Below, piece after piece: positions 24,385 to 35,535 of a stretch of DNA of 64,000 nucleotides. The notes below the pieces were generated by a model. That model did not search any database. It was not told the DNA's origin and saw nothing but the letters and a program-made list of their open reading frames with translations. The stretch lies in assembly GCF_964204865.1 (NCBI RefSeq), contig NC_135259.1:10364974-10428973 (forward strand), in the 5' to 3' direction. Source of the stretch: Styela clava. Its lineage: Eukaryota; Chordata; Ascidiacea; Stolidobranchia; Styelidae. Position 1 is the stretch's first letter. Each line of letters opens with the position of its first letter. A program made the translations under genes and the position numbers.

Positions 24385-27300
24385 CTAAAATGGAAGCTGG
24401 TCTGCATGTGGACTAAGACTATCCAATTTAGTCTTAACATCAACAAAAGTTAGTCTCTCTGCTGGTGCATAAGCCCAACAATCAAGCATTAACTGGTAAA
24501 CATTTCTTGGGCAGTATTGTGGTTTTTCCAATCTCTGATTCCTTTGTAAGCAGTTATGTAAATCTTTCAACTGATCTGTTCTTGTGACTTGAGGAACATC
24601 TTTGTAATTTGGTTTATCACCATAGGAGAAAATTTCCCATATTGTGACACCATATGACCAAACATCAGATTCAAATTGAAATGCTTTGCGTGGTTCCTCA
24701 CATAGACATTCTGGGGGATACCATTGTGATGGGAATTCAGTAAGGTTTCCAACATATACATCTTTGTCTTCACTTAGAAATCTTGATAGTCCGAAATCTG
24801 ATATTTTTATGTGTGGGTTACTGGAATCATTAGCGAGTAAAATATTACGAAGTGCCAAATCTCTGTGTATGATACGTTTTTGTTGGAGCGCTATCATACC
24901 TTCTGCGATTTGAGATGAAAAACGTAGAAGCATAGAAGTTTGCCACATCCTTCCATATATTTTCCGTTTTTTCAAATCCTCTGCAAGAGAACCGTTTCTT
25001 AAATATTCCATCACAATTCTTCCAGAAGGGGTTGCGATCCCTAGTAAACGAACAACATATGCATGATTCAGTTTTCTCATTGTCTCAATCTCTTGAGTGA
25101 AATCCTGAAGCCTTCGATTGTTTCCACGTTTTGACCGCTTCACAGCAACGAGTTCAGTGTGATTGTTTCGATACTGATCATAAGCACAGAGTTCTACACA
25201 TCCAAAATGTCCTTCACCTAAAGAACTTTGGCAAGTAAGTTTTTCATCCTCATATGTTGGTAAATCATGTTCAAGCTCAACAATGATATCGCAAACTGGT
25301 CCAGCAGGCAATGGTAACAGTACATAATCACTGGTCAAAGTGGATCCCAATTCACGCAAAATTTTCTGGAAGGACGGTCGACGATATGGATGTACGGACC
25401 AACAGCTACAAATAAGATTGAACAAGTTGATATTGTCGGTAATAAGTTCAGGTATATATAAACAACGACTTAAACTCCCACTACGATAATGCGTCTTCAT
25501 ATCTTCAGTCATTTCATTTCCATTCATAGGATCAACAGTAATTCTACCAGAATTTAGAATCTCAAAAAGCGTTGTTGCAAAACTCCATTTATCTCCTTCA
25601 ATGGTTGGATATTTGGTTATCTGAGGCAGATGATCGATAAAACAAAATTCATAGCCAAGCCACGGTGAAGTCAACCTCGGTTCGACAATTTGTCTCCTGT
25701 TCGTTTCAGAAACTCGAATCGTTCTGATTCTTGTAAGGACTCCAGCATCGGAGAGTTTGATGTGAGGCTGTGGGTAGTCGCTTTGTAAAAGCACGTTTTT
25801 TCCTTGCAGATTTCCATGCGCAAATCCCAATTCTTCCAAATAATGACAGGCGCGAGTAATCTGCCAAAGAACCTGCAAACGCCAAGTTGGATTCAAAGCA
25901 ACCTCATTTCTTCTGTCACTCTGTAAATAAGTGGTGATTGAACCAAAGCGGATATGTTCAAATGCGACCATATTATTCAATGTCATTCCAATATGTTGAA
26001 CGATATGCTGGTGGTTGAGTCTGTTTAATACGGCTGTCGACTCTTGAAGAGATATATTAATATGATGATGCAATGCATCATCTGGTCGCTGGTCTATGAT
26101 CGTTTTAAAGACAACATATCTGTCTATTTCACCCCTTCTAGTGTATCTCTTAACGTCTGTGAAATTTCCATTAGATAAAAGATGAACATGTGAATAGTCT
26201 TCCAACCTAATGAGCACAGTCCTTGGTACAATACCATGAACATCATAATCTTCGCTATCCCTATCCTCCGCACTGGAGCACAAACGAACAAGAAGGTTGC
26301 TTTTGTGTTTGCTTTGTGGAAAAACTTTACGACTTGGATTGATAGGAATTTCCTCTCCATCATAACGACCATCCTCGCAGGCGTGTAAAAGTCCCACGAG
26401 GGTTCTATGCTTATGAGATTGCACCCAACCAAATAATCCAAGCTGACTATTTCTTCCGCGATCCAATTTGAAATTTCTAATTTCAAGGGGTGATGTATGA
26501 CACACTGTGTTGACATAATATTCATCATAAGAATCATGCGTCTGACGGATAATACAGTCACCTACTTCAACAATACCTTTTGCCTCTCTTTTTCTTAGTA
26601 AATCTTCAGCAAATGAGCGTGTTATTGGTCCATGGCATCCCAAACTTAATTGGTCAATAAATGACGGTGATGAAACTTCTTTACACAAATAGTGATGTGC
26701 ATCAACGAGTAACCGATAATATCCATCAATGCACGATGCTAAATTTTCCGCTGTGGCCTCAGATTTCATAGCAAATTTTTTCACACTACCGTCAAATTTT
26801 CCAAGACTTACTAGATTGGCCGGAGTTTTAAGAGTCATATCAGTCAGCTCCGAAAAATCACACCATTTTTCTGCATTTTCCTCACTTTCATCACTATGTA
26901 ATGTTATTCCAGAATCTCCGCTGACTGTTATATATCCACTTTTAGCCAGATTGTATCGTTCCACTCCATAAGAAGCAGAAAACAATTCCAAATTCAACAG
27001 ATACCTCTGATGAAAGAATGCTAACGAATAACCGTTCCTGTCCCAAATCTGAGCAGTTGGAGAAAAATATCTCAAATAATGGTCAAATTTGTTTTTGACT
27101 CGAATTTTGTTGCAGAAATTGAATTCAGACATTTGGTGGCGACACGATTTCGGCAAAAGTTTCTTAAAATTTACACGACGTCTTACAGCAGACACATCCA
27201 TATTTCCAGCTTTTGACATGCACATCATATCCAGAACTACAACACCAAGTGCTGCCGATAGCAAATCAGTTTGTGATGATTCCTCAATAGAAAACTTGAT

Positions 27301-27723
27301 TTTATCGAGCAGAAAATCATCTCTTCGTTGTCTGTAATAATAAGCAATTAATGTATCATCCATAAAAGCAGGTGAGGTTTCTCCTGGAGGTGCCCAACGT
27401 TTTGCAACCTTTTTCTGCCCTCCTATTTGCGTTTCTGTCTTGACAACAAATCGAATTCGAAATTCCAAATGCTTATCTTGCATATCGATAACATTGCTTA
27501 GATTCATCCAAGATTTGTCCACAGGATTCCAAATAGCAAACATTGATAAGTATAGAGGAGAAATGTGACATTTTATTCCACATTTAGTGAGTAAATTATC
27601 ATACGTATCTCCAGGAATGGCTGGGAATTCAACGATTTCAGAGTTGACAAGCAAGTCATCAATGGTAGCTTTCGCACCATTTATCAAAGTTTTTCCAATG
27701 AATACTTTAACAGGGATACTCAT
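24385..27723 (-). CDS. JAK: JAK-family tyrosine kinase, intronless (downstream copy of a tandem pair)
   Basis: This single open frame of 1112 residues starts at ATG 27723. Domain order is that of Janus kinases: a FERM-like region (about 1-350), an SH2-like domain (about 361-470, CHGPITRSF and GDCIIRQ with the conserved Arg), a pseudokinase JH2 (about 500-790) and a kinase JH1 (about 825-1105). JH1 has GEGHFG, K862, HRD with D955, DFG with D976, and WYPPECL, so it should be active. JH2 has HGN at H636-N638 instead of HRD and DAG at D659 instead of DFG, while K540 is kept. The JH1 activation loop has one tyrosine (Y990, after V989) where JAKs normally carry two adjacent ones. Family role: JAKs bind cytokine-receptor tails and phosphorylate receptors and STATs. 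Vertebrate JAK genes have many introns; none interrupts this frame. A second copy lies upstream on the same strand. Confidence 0.96.
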   Translation of the reverse strand: MSIPVKVFIGKTLINGAKATIDDLLVNSEIVEFPAIPGDTYDNLLTKCGIKCHISPLYLSMFAIWNPVDKSWMNLSNVIDMQDKHLEFRIRFVVKTETQIGGQKKVAKRWAPPGETSPAFMDDTLIAYYYRQRRDDFLLDKIKFSIEESSQTDLLSAALGVVVLDMMCMSKAGNMDVSAVRRRVNFKKLLPKSCRHQMSEFNFCNKIRVKNKFDHYLRYFSPTAQIWDRNGYSLAFFHQRYLLNLELFSASYGVERYNLAKSGYITVSGDSGITLHSDESEENAEKWCDFSELTDMTLKTPANLVSLGKFDGSVKKFAMKSEATAENLASCIDGYYRLLVDAHHYLCKEVSSPSFIDQLSLGCHGPITRSFAEDLLRKREAKGIVEVGDCIIRQTHDSYDEYYVNTVCHTSPLEIRNFKLDRGRNSQLGLFGWVQSHKHRTLVGLLHACEDGRYDGEEIPINPSRKVFPQSKHKSNLLVRLCSSAEDRDSEDYDVHGIVPRTVLIRLEDYSHVHLLSNGNFTDVKRYTRRGEIDRYVVFKTIIDQRPDDALHHHINISLQESTAVLNRLNHQHIVQHIGMTLNNMVAFEHIRFGSITTYLQSDRRNEVALNPTWRLQVLWQITRACHYLEELGFAHGNLQGKNVLLQSDYPQPHIKLSDAGVLTRIRTIRVSETNRRQIVEPRLTSPWLGYEFCFIDHLPQITKYPTIEGDKWSFATTLFEILNSGRITVDPMNGNEMTEDMKTHYRSGSLSRCLYIPELITDNINLFNLICSCWSVHPYRRPSFQKILRELGSTLTSDYVLLPLPAGPVCDIIVELEHDLPTYEDEKLTCQSSLGEGHFGCVELCAYDQYRNNHTELVAVKRSKRGNNRRLQDFTQEIETMRKLNHAYVVRLLGIATPSGRIVMEYLRNGSLAEDLKKRKIYGRMWQTSMLLRFSSQIAEGMIALQQKRIIHRDLALRNILLANDSSNPHIKISDFGLSRFLSEDKDVYVGNLTEFPSQWYPPECLCEEPRKAFQFESDVWSYGVTIWEIFSYGDKPNYKDVPQVTRTDQLKDLHNCLQRNQRLEKPQYCPRNVYQLMLDCWAYAPAERLTFVDVKTKLDSLSPHADQLPF

Positions 27724-29075
27724 TTTTTCTAGTATTATTTCTATTTATACAATCTAAAATTATTAGAATTTTTTTATTAAAATACGACTATTACAAAAAC
27801 TCAGGCTTCACTAACAAGAACATACGGCTAAAACCAAACATCAGGTACATTAGGGAACTATCAATAATAAAAACAGGTTTACTAATTAAACATCTGTTAC
27901 CTATTTATCGTATGGGTACACACACACAACGAGCACGCAATCATCAAAACAGGAAATATCACATGATTGAATAAAATTACAAAATTAAAAACAAAAGCCT
28001 TGCAAGCTAGGTATTGCATGAATAATACAATATATTGAAAATATGGGAATTTATGATTAATGTACTCTCATGATTGGGAAAAAGATTTACAGGGCATTTA
28101 AGGATTTCAATAGATTCACAACACAAAAGGAGGAATGAATGTGAAACAGTTGACACACGTTTTAAATGTTTACTTTAAAGCAGTTAATCGTGAAAAAAAT
28201 TGTCATCTATTTCTAACCTCTGATCAGATATTTTGATATATCTGATCAATTAAAGCTATCTCGATCCAAAGCGATTTATATGTATGATTGCAGGTGGGCA
28301 ATGGCCAAGATGCCATAGGTATCAATATCAGGTTGGCAGTAAATTTGTGGCTGGCATTGTCTAGGATTTGGTAAAATTTATGAAATACTGTATTATGTTG
28401 GTAATGTAAATAAAAAATAAGATAATAAAAAGTTCAATTATATATATATATTGCAGTTTTGAGTTAGTTTGCACAAAATGACAATTCAAATTTTGATACG
28501 TATGACATAGAAATAACAACACTGGTGTACAAATTGTAAAATTTACTTATACATAATTACACCACTATTCTATTATATCATAATAAGTGACACAGTCACG
28601 TGTCAAACATTAGGAAGTATGTTTCTCCTTTGAAGTAATCAATTGAAAATGATTTCCTAACAGGCCTATTCATTTTCTAAATACAATTTTACTGCATAAA
28701 ATTATTAATTAATGTAAACATCTATTAAAACATATAAAACTAATGAAAGTATAAATAAATATATAGTTAAAAAGTTTATTCTATTTCGAGTTAAAATAGA
28801 GACGAGTTAAAATGTCATAAATATAATTTTTATAATTCTTCAAATTCTTGAACTTCAAAGGAGAAAAGTATTTTAAAACATAAAATTCATGCTATTATCA
28901 AAAAAATATAAAACAGAAATAACTTTCAAGCAAATATAAAATTATTAATACTAAGCTGTCAGAAATAATTATAATCAGAAAAATTAAATGCTTAATTGAC
29001 ATAGAGTAATTGAAAAAAATTCATATAGCAAAATTATAAAAAAAAAATATTATGTTATGCAATCATTCATTATAT
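27724..29075. other. Spacer between the two JAK genes
   Basis: This AT-rich spacer between the upstream gene's stop and the downstream gene's start contains short (TA)n and AT tracts (for example near 28440) and no exon-like sequence. The last 30 bases before the downstream ATG follow a CTAATAATTTTAG splice-acceptor-like site (AG at 27754-27755 on the minus strand). Confidence 0.6.
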
Positions 29076-32000
29076 TTATAAAGGAAGCTGATCAGCATGT
29101 GGAAACAAGTCATCAAGTTTGTTTTTAATTTCAACAAAAGATAATCTATCAGAAGGTGCATATGCCCAACACTGCAACATAAGTTCATAGACTTCAACAG
29201 GACAATCTCTTGGTTTCTGCAGTCTTTCATCATTTATTAAACAATTAAGTAAATCTTGTAACTGTTCTCGATATCTGATTTCAGGGCAAGTCTGGTAAAC
29301 TGGTTTGTCCCCATAAGAGAACATTTCCCATAGAGTTACTCCATATGACCAAACATCTGATTCAAATTGGAAACCAATACCTTCCTTGCAAAGGCATTCA
29401 GGTGGGTACCATTTGGCTGGGAAATCAATGAGATTTCCCATATAGGCATCTGCATCTTCGCCGAGAAAACGAGACAGCCCAAAATCTGATATTTTTATAC
29501 GAGGGTGGTCTAAGTCGTTTCCTAATAGAATATTACGTAAAGCTAAGTCTCTGTGAATCAAACGTTTTTGCTGCAGAGCTACCATACCTTCAGCAATTTG
29601 TGATGAAAACTGTAGTAGTGTAGACATAGGTAATGTTCTACCAGTCCTTTTCTTTTCTCTCAAATTATCCACAAGAGATCCATTTTTCAGATATTCCATA
29701 ACAATCCTGTTAGATGGAGTAGCAACTCCGAGTAAACGTACAACATAAGGATGATTTAATTTTTTCATAGTTTCTATCTCTTGAGTAAACTCTTGTAGTC
29801 TTTTATTCATTGGTAGCTTCGATCGTTTCACAGCGACAAATTCAAAATTGTTATTTCTGTATTGATCATAAGCACAGAGTTCGACACAACCAAAATGCCC
29901 TTCACCTAAGCTTCTGCGGCAAGTCAGTTTCTCATCTTCGTATGTAGGTAGGTCGTGCTCAATCTCAACAATCATATCACAGATTGGTTGAGCGGGAAGA
30001 GGCGATAAAGCGTGATCACTAGCTATAGTGGATCCCAACTCACGTAAAATGTTGTGAAAAGATGGTCGTTCACTGGGATTCTTAGACCAACAAGAACAAA
30101 TTAAGTTGTTAATTTTGGCGTTGTTTGTAATGAGTTCTGGTATACATAAACATTGATTCAAAGTACCATTTCTGTAAAACGTTTTCATTTTTTCTGTCAT
30201 TTCATTCCCGTTCATAGGATCCACAGTTATTCTACCAAAATTTAAAATCTCACAAAGCGTCGTTGCAAAACTCCATTTGTCTCCTGCAATTGTTGGATAT
30301 TTGTTAAAATTTGGTGAATCATCGATATCACAAAATTCATAAGCAAGCCAGGGAGAGGTCAATCGAGCTTCAACAAATAATCTTTTACAAGTGTCAGAAA
30401 CTTCACTTGTTCTGATTCTTGTTAAAACTCCAGCATCTGCTAATTTGATATGGGGCTGAGGATAGTCATTTTGCAAGAGTATGTTTTTCCCTTGTAAATT
30501 GCCATGTGCAAAACCCAATTCTTCCAAATAATGACAGGCACGGGTTATCTGTAAAATAACTTGTAACAGCCAAGTCGGGTTATGCGATAATTCACTTTTC
30601 TGAACATTTTCTAGATAAGAGGTGATTGATCCAAAACGAAGGTATTCAAATGCTAACATATTATTTAATGTCATTCCAATATGCTGAATTATATGGTTAT
30701 GTTCCAAACGGTTTAATATCGCCGTAGACTCTTGGAGAGAGATATTGATATGGTCATTGAGTGCTTTTGAATCAGCTGTGTTTATATCTTGATCAATAAT
30801 TGTTTTGAAAACAATGTATTTGTCAGTTTCACCTCTTTTTGTATATCTTTTAACATCAGTAAAATGACTACTGCCCAAATAACGCACATGAGAATAATCT
30901 TCGAGTCTGATAAGAACAGTTGTAGGGACGATTCCTCGTACGTTATAAAAATCAGTTTCTCTATTTTCTTGATTGCAACATAGATTTACTATCAAATTAT
31001 TTCTCTGTTTACTTTGAGGGAAAACTATTTTAGTTGGTTTGATTGGTACTTCAACTTCATCGAAGCGTCCATCTTTACATGAATTGAGGAGCTGGGAAAT
31101 ATGTTTATACTTATATGAATGTTCTAACCCAAATATTCCTAGTTGCCCAGAAGGATTTCTGTTGAGTTTGAAATTTCTAATTTGAAGAGGAGAATGATCG
31201 AAAACGGTATCAACATAATATTCACCATGCGTATCGTGTGATTGGCGTAAAATGCAGTCCCCTACTTCAACAACTCCTTCAGCCTCTCTCTTTCTTAGGG
31301 ATTCTTCTGCAAATGATGGTGTTATTGGTCCATGACATCCTAGTATAAGATGTTCAATCAGCATAGGCGAGGTAACTTCCATACATAAATAATGATGAGC
31401 ATCAACGAGTAAATTATAATATCCATTTATGCATGAAGCTAAATTTTCTGTTTCATATATAGATTTCATTTCAAACTTTTTCACGCTTCCATCAAATTTT
31501 CCAAGGGTTACCATGTTGTTTTGAAAGTTAAGTGACATGTCGGTAAGTTCCCAGAATTCACCCCAGTGTTCTGTGATTTCATCATCATCATCGCTATTTC
31601 TGTGGAAAGTTATTCCTAAATCTGCACTAACAGTGAGATAACCATTCATGGCCAATTTATATGACTCTGTACCATGGGATACAAGAAACTCATCCAAGTT
31701 TGAAATGTATCTTTGATGATAGAACACCAATCTATGATGATTTTCCTCCCAGTTCTGAGCACTTGATAAAAATTGCTTCCAATGTTGATTAAATTTTCTT
31801 TTAATTTCAGCTTGTCTAAATGAACGAAAACAAGACTTGGGCAAAAGTTTTTTAATTTTAATTTGATGTTTAACTGCATTTATATTAACATTGGCAGCTT
31901 TGGACATACACAGAATATCATAGACAGCAATTTCAAAAGCAGATAAAAGAATATCAGTTTGTGATTGATCACCGGTGTTTAATGTTAATTTATCGAGCAA

Positions 32001-32411
32001 ATAATCATCTCTGAGTTGATGATAATAATACGCAATCACCGTGCTGTCCATGCAACGTGTTATTTGTTCTCCAGGAAGAGACCAACGTTTGGCGATTTTT
32101 CTTTCTCCAGCTATTTGGGCTTCTAATTTGACTATGAATCGAATTCTAAATTCCAAAAACTTTTCTGTAATGTCGATACCCCTGTTCATATTTTTCCACG
32201 ATTTATCCGATGGATTCCAAATAGCAAACATCGGCAAGTAAACAGGAGAAATGTGACATTTTATTCCACATTTAACAAGCAAATCATTGTAAGTATCTCC
32301 CTCGAAAACCGGAAAATGATCTGTTCTACAGTTCACCAGAAAGTCATTGAAGAAGACACGAGGTGTTACATCATCCAGACTGAACAGTTTTAAAGGTATA
32401 GTCAATATCAT
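29076..32411 (-). CDS. JAK: JAK-family tyrosine kinase, intronless (upstream copy of a tandem pair)
   Basis: The uninterrupted frame starts at ATG 32411 and encodes 1111 residues. The open frame extends 13 codons further upstream, but without an ATG, and the paralogue's start aligns with 32411. It has the same FERM, SH2-like, JH2 and JH1 layout as the downstream copy, with collinear numbering: K862, HRD D955, DFG D976 and activation-loop Y990. As in its neighbour, the residue before Y990 is not tyrosine (here alanine). JH2 again reads HGN and DAG. The SH2-like domain has GDCILRQ. Both proteins end HADQLP plus one residue. The two are clearly paralogues, most alike in JH1 and the SH2 and JH2 cores and least alike in FERM and linkers. 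Both frames look intact, so neither is an obvious pseudogene. Confidence 0.96.
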   Translation of the reverse strand: MILTIPLKLFSLDDVTPRVFFNDFLVNCRTDHFPVFEGDTYNDLLVKCGIKCHISPVYLPMFAIWNPSDKSWKNMNRGIDITEKFLEFRIRFIVKLEAQIAGERKIAKRWSLPGEQITRCMDSTVIAYYYHQLRDDYLLDKLTLNTGDQSQTDILLSAFEIAVYDILCMSKAANVNINAVKHQIKIKKLLPKSCFRSFRQAEIKRKFNQHWKQFLSSAQNWEENHHRLVFYHQRYISNLDEFLVSHGTESYKLAMNGYLTVSADLGITFHRNSDDDDEITEHWGEFWELTDMSLNFQNNMVTLGKFDGSVKKFEMKSIYETENLASCINGYYNLLVDAHHYLCMEVTSPMLIEHLILGCHGPITPSFAEESLRKREAEGVVEVGDCILRQSHDTHGEYYVDTVFDHSPLQIRNFKLNRNPSGQLGIFGLEHSYKYKHISQLLNSCKDGRFDEVEVPIKPTKIVFPQSKQRNNLIVNLCCNQENRETDFYNVRGIVPTTVLIRLEDYSHVRYLGSSHFTDVKRYTKRGETDKYIVFKTIIDQDINTADSKALNDHINISLQESTAILNRLEHNHIIQHIGMTLNNMLAFEYLRFGSITSYLENVQKSELSHNPTWLLQVILQITRACHYLEELGFAHGNLQGKNILLQNDYPQPHIKLADAGVLTRIRTSEVSDTCKRLFVEARLTSPWLAYEFCDIDDSPNFNKYPTIAGDKWSFATTLCEILNFGRITVDPMNGNEMTEKMKTFYRNGTLNQCLCIPELITNNAKINNLICSCWSKNPSERPSFHNILRELGSTIASDHALSPLPAQPICDMIVEIEHDLPTYEDEKLTCRRSLGEGHFGCVELCAYDQYRNNNFEFVAVKRSKLPMNKRLQEFTQEIETMKKLNHPYVVRLLGVATPSNRIVMEYLKNGSLVDNLREKKRTGRTLPMSTLLQFSSQIAEGMVALQQKRLIHRDLALRNILLGNDLDHPRIKISDFGLSRFLGEDADAYMGNLIDFPAKWYPPECLCKEGIGFQFESDVWSYGVTLWEMFSYGDKPVYQTCPEIRYREQLQDLLNCLINDERLQKPRDCPVEVYELMLQCWAYAPSDRLSFVEIKNKLDDLFPHADQLPL

Positions 32412-33420
32412 GGTTTCCAATACTACAGCCAAGTATTGATATAACCTCACACAGGGCAGCAGGGATTAGAATATAAATTAACAATTATAATTCATATTGA
32501 ATTACAAACAGGTACCGGTACCAGTACTGCGGTACCAGCAAATATGGTTTTGATGTTGCTATTTCTATGATTCTTTTCACATACTAAACTGCATAAAAAA
32601 TGCAATAGACTAAAATACATAAACCTGTTTTATCAAAAAATAAATAACAAATATTATATTACAAACCAATGTTTCTCGACTTTTTTCAGGCTTCAGATCG
32701 CGTTCTTATATCGGCAAACCCAGTACCGAAAAATAACTGCAAACAACTTTTTTCTGCATACTTTTCACATTCAGACTTTACCGTACGCACACCCACACGA
32801 AACAGATTAAATTCACTTCCCTGTCCAGCATCCAGACATCCGCGTCCGCAAACATGATACGTAATACTCATACGAAGTCCCTTGCTTAGAATTCTTCGTA
32901 CTGCCTATCTTTATCAATTACCAAGTGCCGGAAACGTAGCGTGAAGCAGAAAGGGGAAAAACGAATAACCAATTTGTCATCTACAGTAGGGATGTGCAAC
33001 CTTTATTACAGGAGGACCAGATAAAAGTAACTGCGTGAAGCCGCGGGACGCACCTTTATTTAGGATAGCCTTTCTAGTAGTTGCACGCACAAAATATTGT
33101 TTTTTTTTCGGTATTCATTATACGGCATTGTTAAGGGTCCTTTCAGAAGAGGTAAAACGCATAAACTTCTGAAGAAAACTGCTATCCAAATTTATTGTCA
33201 CACCGACTTTCAGTGAGTGAGTAAGTTTATTTCGACTCCATAATCAGCAATAGACGATGAAATAATTGATAAAAACAAAATAAATAAAACTGATTATAGA
33301 ACCGGGAAAGCAAACGAAACCTCAAGTAAGTTTTAAAGCGTACAGATTTTAGATGGGAAGGTATTGATAAAAGTAGTAGTACGTGTTTGCTTACCCAAAA
33401 GTATTAAAACTAATTAGGCC

Positions 33421-33446
33421 ACGCACGCACACACACACACACACAT
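33421..33446 (+). repeat. CA dinucleotide repeat
   Basis: An ACGCACGC start leads into about nine CA units. This is a simple sequence repeat. Confidence 0.9.
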
Positions 33447-34905
33447 ACAATCATCGAGACTGAGACATGATAAGTCGGGAGCAACGATTAACATACCGGT
33501 CGGGAGTGAAAAAAGCGAGAGGAAAAATCAATTACTCAGTAAAAAGGAAAATATATAAATAAAAAAAAAGAAATGGATAAATTATTTTGCCACACCAAAT
33601 TAATAATTTGATGAGAATTGCCGAATTGGATACCGAAATAACGCAACAGGAGTTATATACTGTGGATAGAAAAATATTCCTCAAAAGATATCGTCAAGCT
33701 GATTATATTTGGAGGCACCTAATGCCATATTCCCCAATCAGAAGTGCCAAGTTGATTACATGAAGAGGTGGCATAGACCTACTTCACTCACCAGATAGAA
33801 GCCAAATTAACGTCCAAATTATTGTAAATAAATATTATTCAATAAAATTACCGGTAATTAAAATTAATTAAGGCGATATGATACAGAGGTAGGAAAATTG
33901 GTTACGGGAATATATAGGTTAATGAAGGTTCAAGTAAGGTTTCTGAAGGCATGGATTATAGGCAAGCAAATTTAATTGAGGTTGTTGACCACTGTGGTCA
34001 GTTCTAATTCATCACGGATGATTCATCAATCCGCAAGATTTGCTGATGTAAACACCTTTTATGTTGAATTAGCTAGCTTTTAAATTGATCATCATGACGT
34101 CCTGAAAAAATATATCTGCGAGTACAATATTCAATGCTCGCAAATAAGGATTCAATAGAAAACTACCCTACACTTTTAAGAGAAAGTTGTTGATTTGTGT
34201 AAATATTGATCAATATTAATTAGCTATCATCAAACTGCTAGTTGAAAGGCCTGGAAAAGAGGAGATTGTGGTTGGGACACAGGAGAAACTGTTCACAAAT
34301 CATGCAAAAACCTTTTAATGTCGGTCAAACCACACTCATGTTGTTCATCATTTTAATCACCAACATCACACTAGTCAACACACATTTGCATGCTGTAACT
34401 ACACAGCATAAATTCGACCAAGGATAAAATCTTTGTATACACACATGACACAGCATATAATACTACAGCGAGTTAAAATATAGGGGAGAATCCAAATATA
34501 GCTCGACTGGCCACCTAATCACAATAATAGGTACAGGAGTTAAATTGTACCGTCTACAACCCTCACAAAGAATCCACCCAATTAGAAAACAAAGATCATG
34601 CATGTGGAATATCAGAAACCCAGCATAGAAAAAAGGAAACATGCGCATGCAGATGTCAGAATGTGAACAGTCATATGAGGAAAAATTCTTTTATTATGCA
34701 TGCTATAGAACAAAATAAATAGCCAACTAGAATGCAAAACAAATGAAGGGAGCTTAATGACTGCTTGTTCAAAAATAACTATCAATCTCGGAGATGATAA
34801 CAATATTATGGCTGTTCAATATTCTCATGAAAATAATAAGTATGTGCAAGTGAGGAGTGTCCCAACTTATGTCATGGTCTTTCTTTTGAAGTTGTAGCCA
34901 ATTAA

Positions 34906-34976
34906 CTCTCCGCGGGCCGCACAATTTTTTCTTGTGGGCCGCATTTGGCCTGCGAGCCGCAGTTTGCACACCACTG
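34906..34976 (-). mobile_element. hAT end fragment, reverse orientation
   Basis: Read on the minus strand it begins CAGTGGTGTGCAAACTGCGG and follows the same order of GGCCAAATGCGGCCC, CAAGA, AATTGTGCGGCCCGCGGAGAG blocks as the left ends at 1201 and 63472. Only about 70 bp of one terminus remains, and the matching other end was not found nearby. Confidence 0.85.
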
Positions 34977-35364
34977 ATCTATAGTATATATAGAGCTCTA
35001 CTATTCGATCCTATATTCTCTTATCATCATTATGGTAATTACATTACTTGTAGATAGGTGAATTTATATAAATATCATTTATAAATTAAACTTATTGCAC
35101 TCAATTAGTAGTGAGTTAGAAACCCATGTACATCGTCTGTACGAGTAGAATTATGCATGACAACGTTTTGCAAAATACAAAAGCACCTGACATTTTTATT
35201 TGGCGTTTATTTTTATTCCGTTTTAATTTTATTTTTCAATTTTTTTTTATTTTTAATTTTACGCATGACAACGATAGGCCACCATAAACATCTTTGCATT
35301 AATATACGCCTATGAATCCATCAGCATGATAGAGCAAGATTAAATAGAGTCCCCAAACTTAAAA

Positions 35365-35535
35365 AAATACCTTTAGTGAAATGCTATTTCAACGTTCAAC
35401 GACTTATGCTTTTTAACAGTATTGAAGTTACGCAAAATGCTATTTGAACATTCAACTACTGACGCTTTTTAACAGTATTAAAGTTACGGTGAAATGTTAT
35501 TTAAAAGTTTAACGACTGACTCTTTTCAACTGTAT
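35365..35535 (+). repeat. Short tandem direct repeat, unit about 75 bp
   Basis: Three imperfect copies share GAAATGCTATTTCAACGTTC-like starts, CAACGACT-ATGCTTTTTAACAG and TATTGAAGTTACG-like ends. There is no coding content. It looks like a small diverged minisatellite. Confidence 0.6.

Noticed and set aside
26124-26561. 145-codon minus-strand frame inside the JAK gene
   Set aside because: It is an alternate frame of the JAK coding sequence with no domain resemblance.
29076-32450. JAK start 13 codons upstream of ATG 32411
   Set aside because: The longer frame begins with a GTG codon, and the first ATG aligns with the start of the paralogue.
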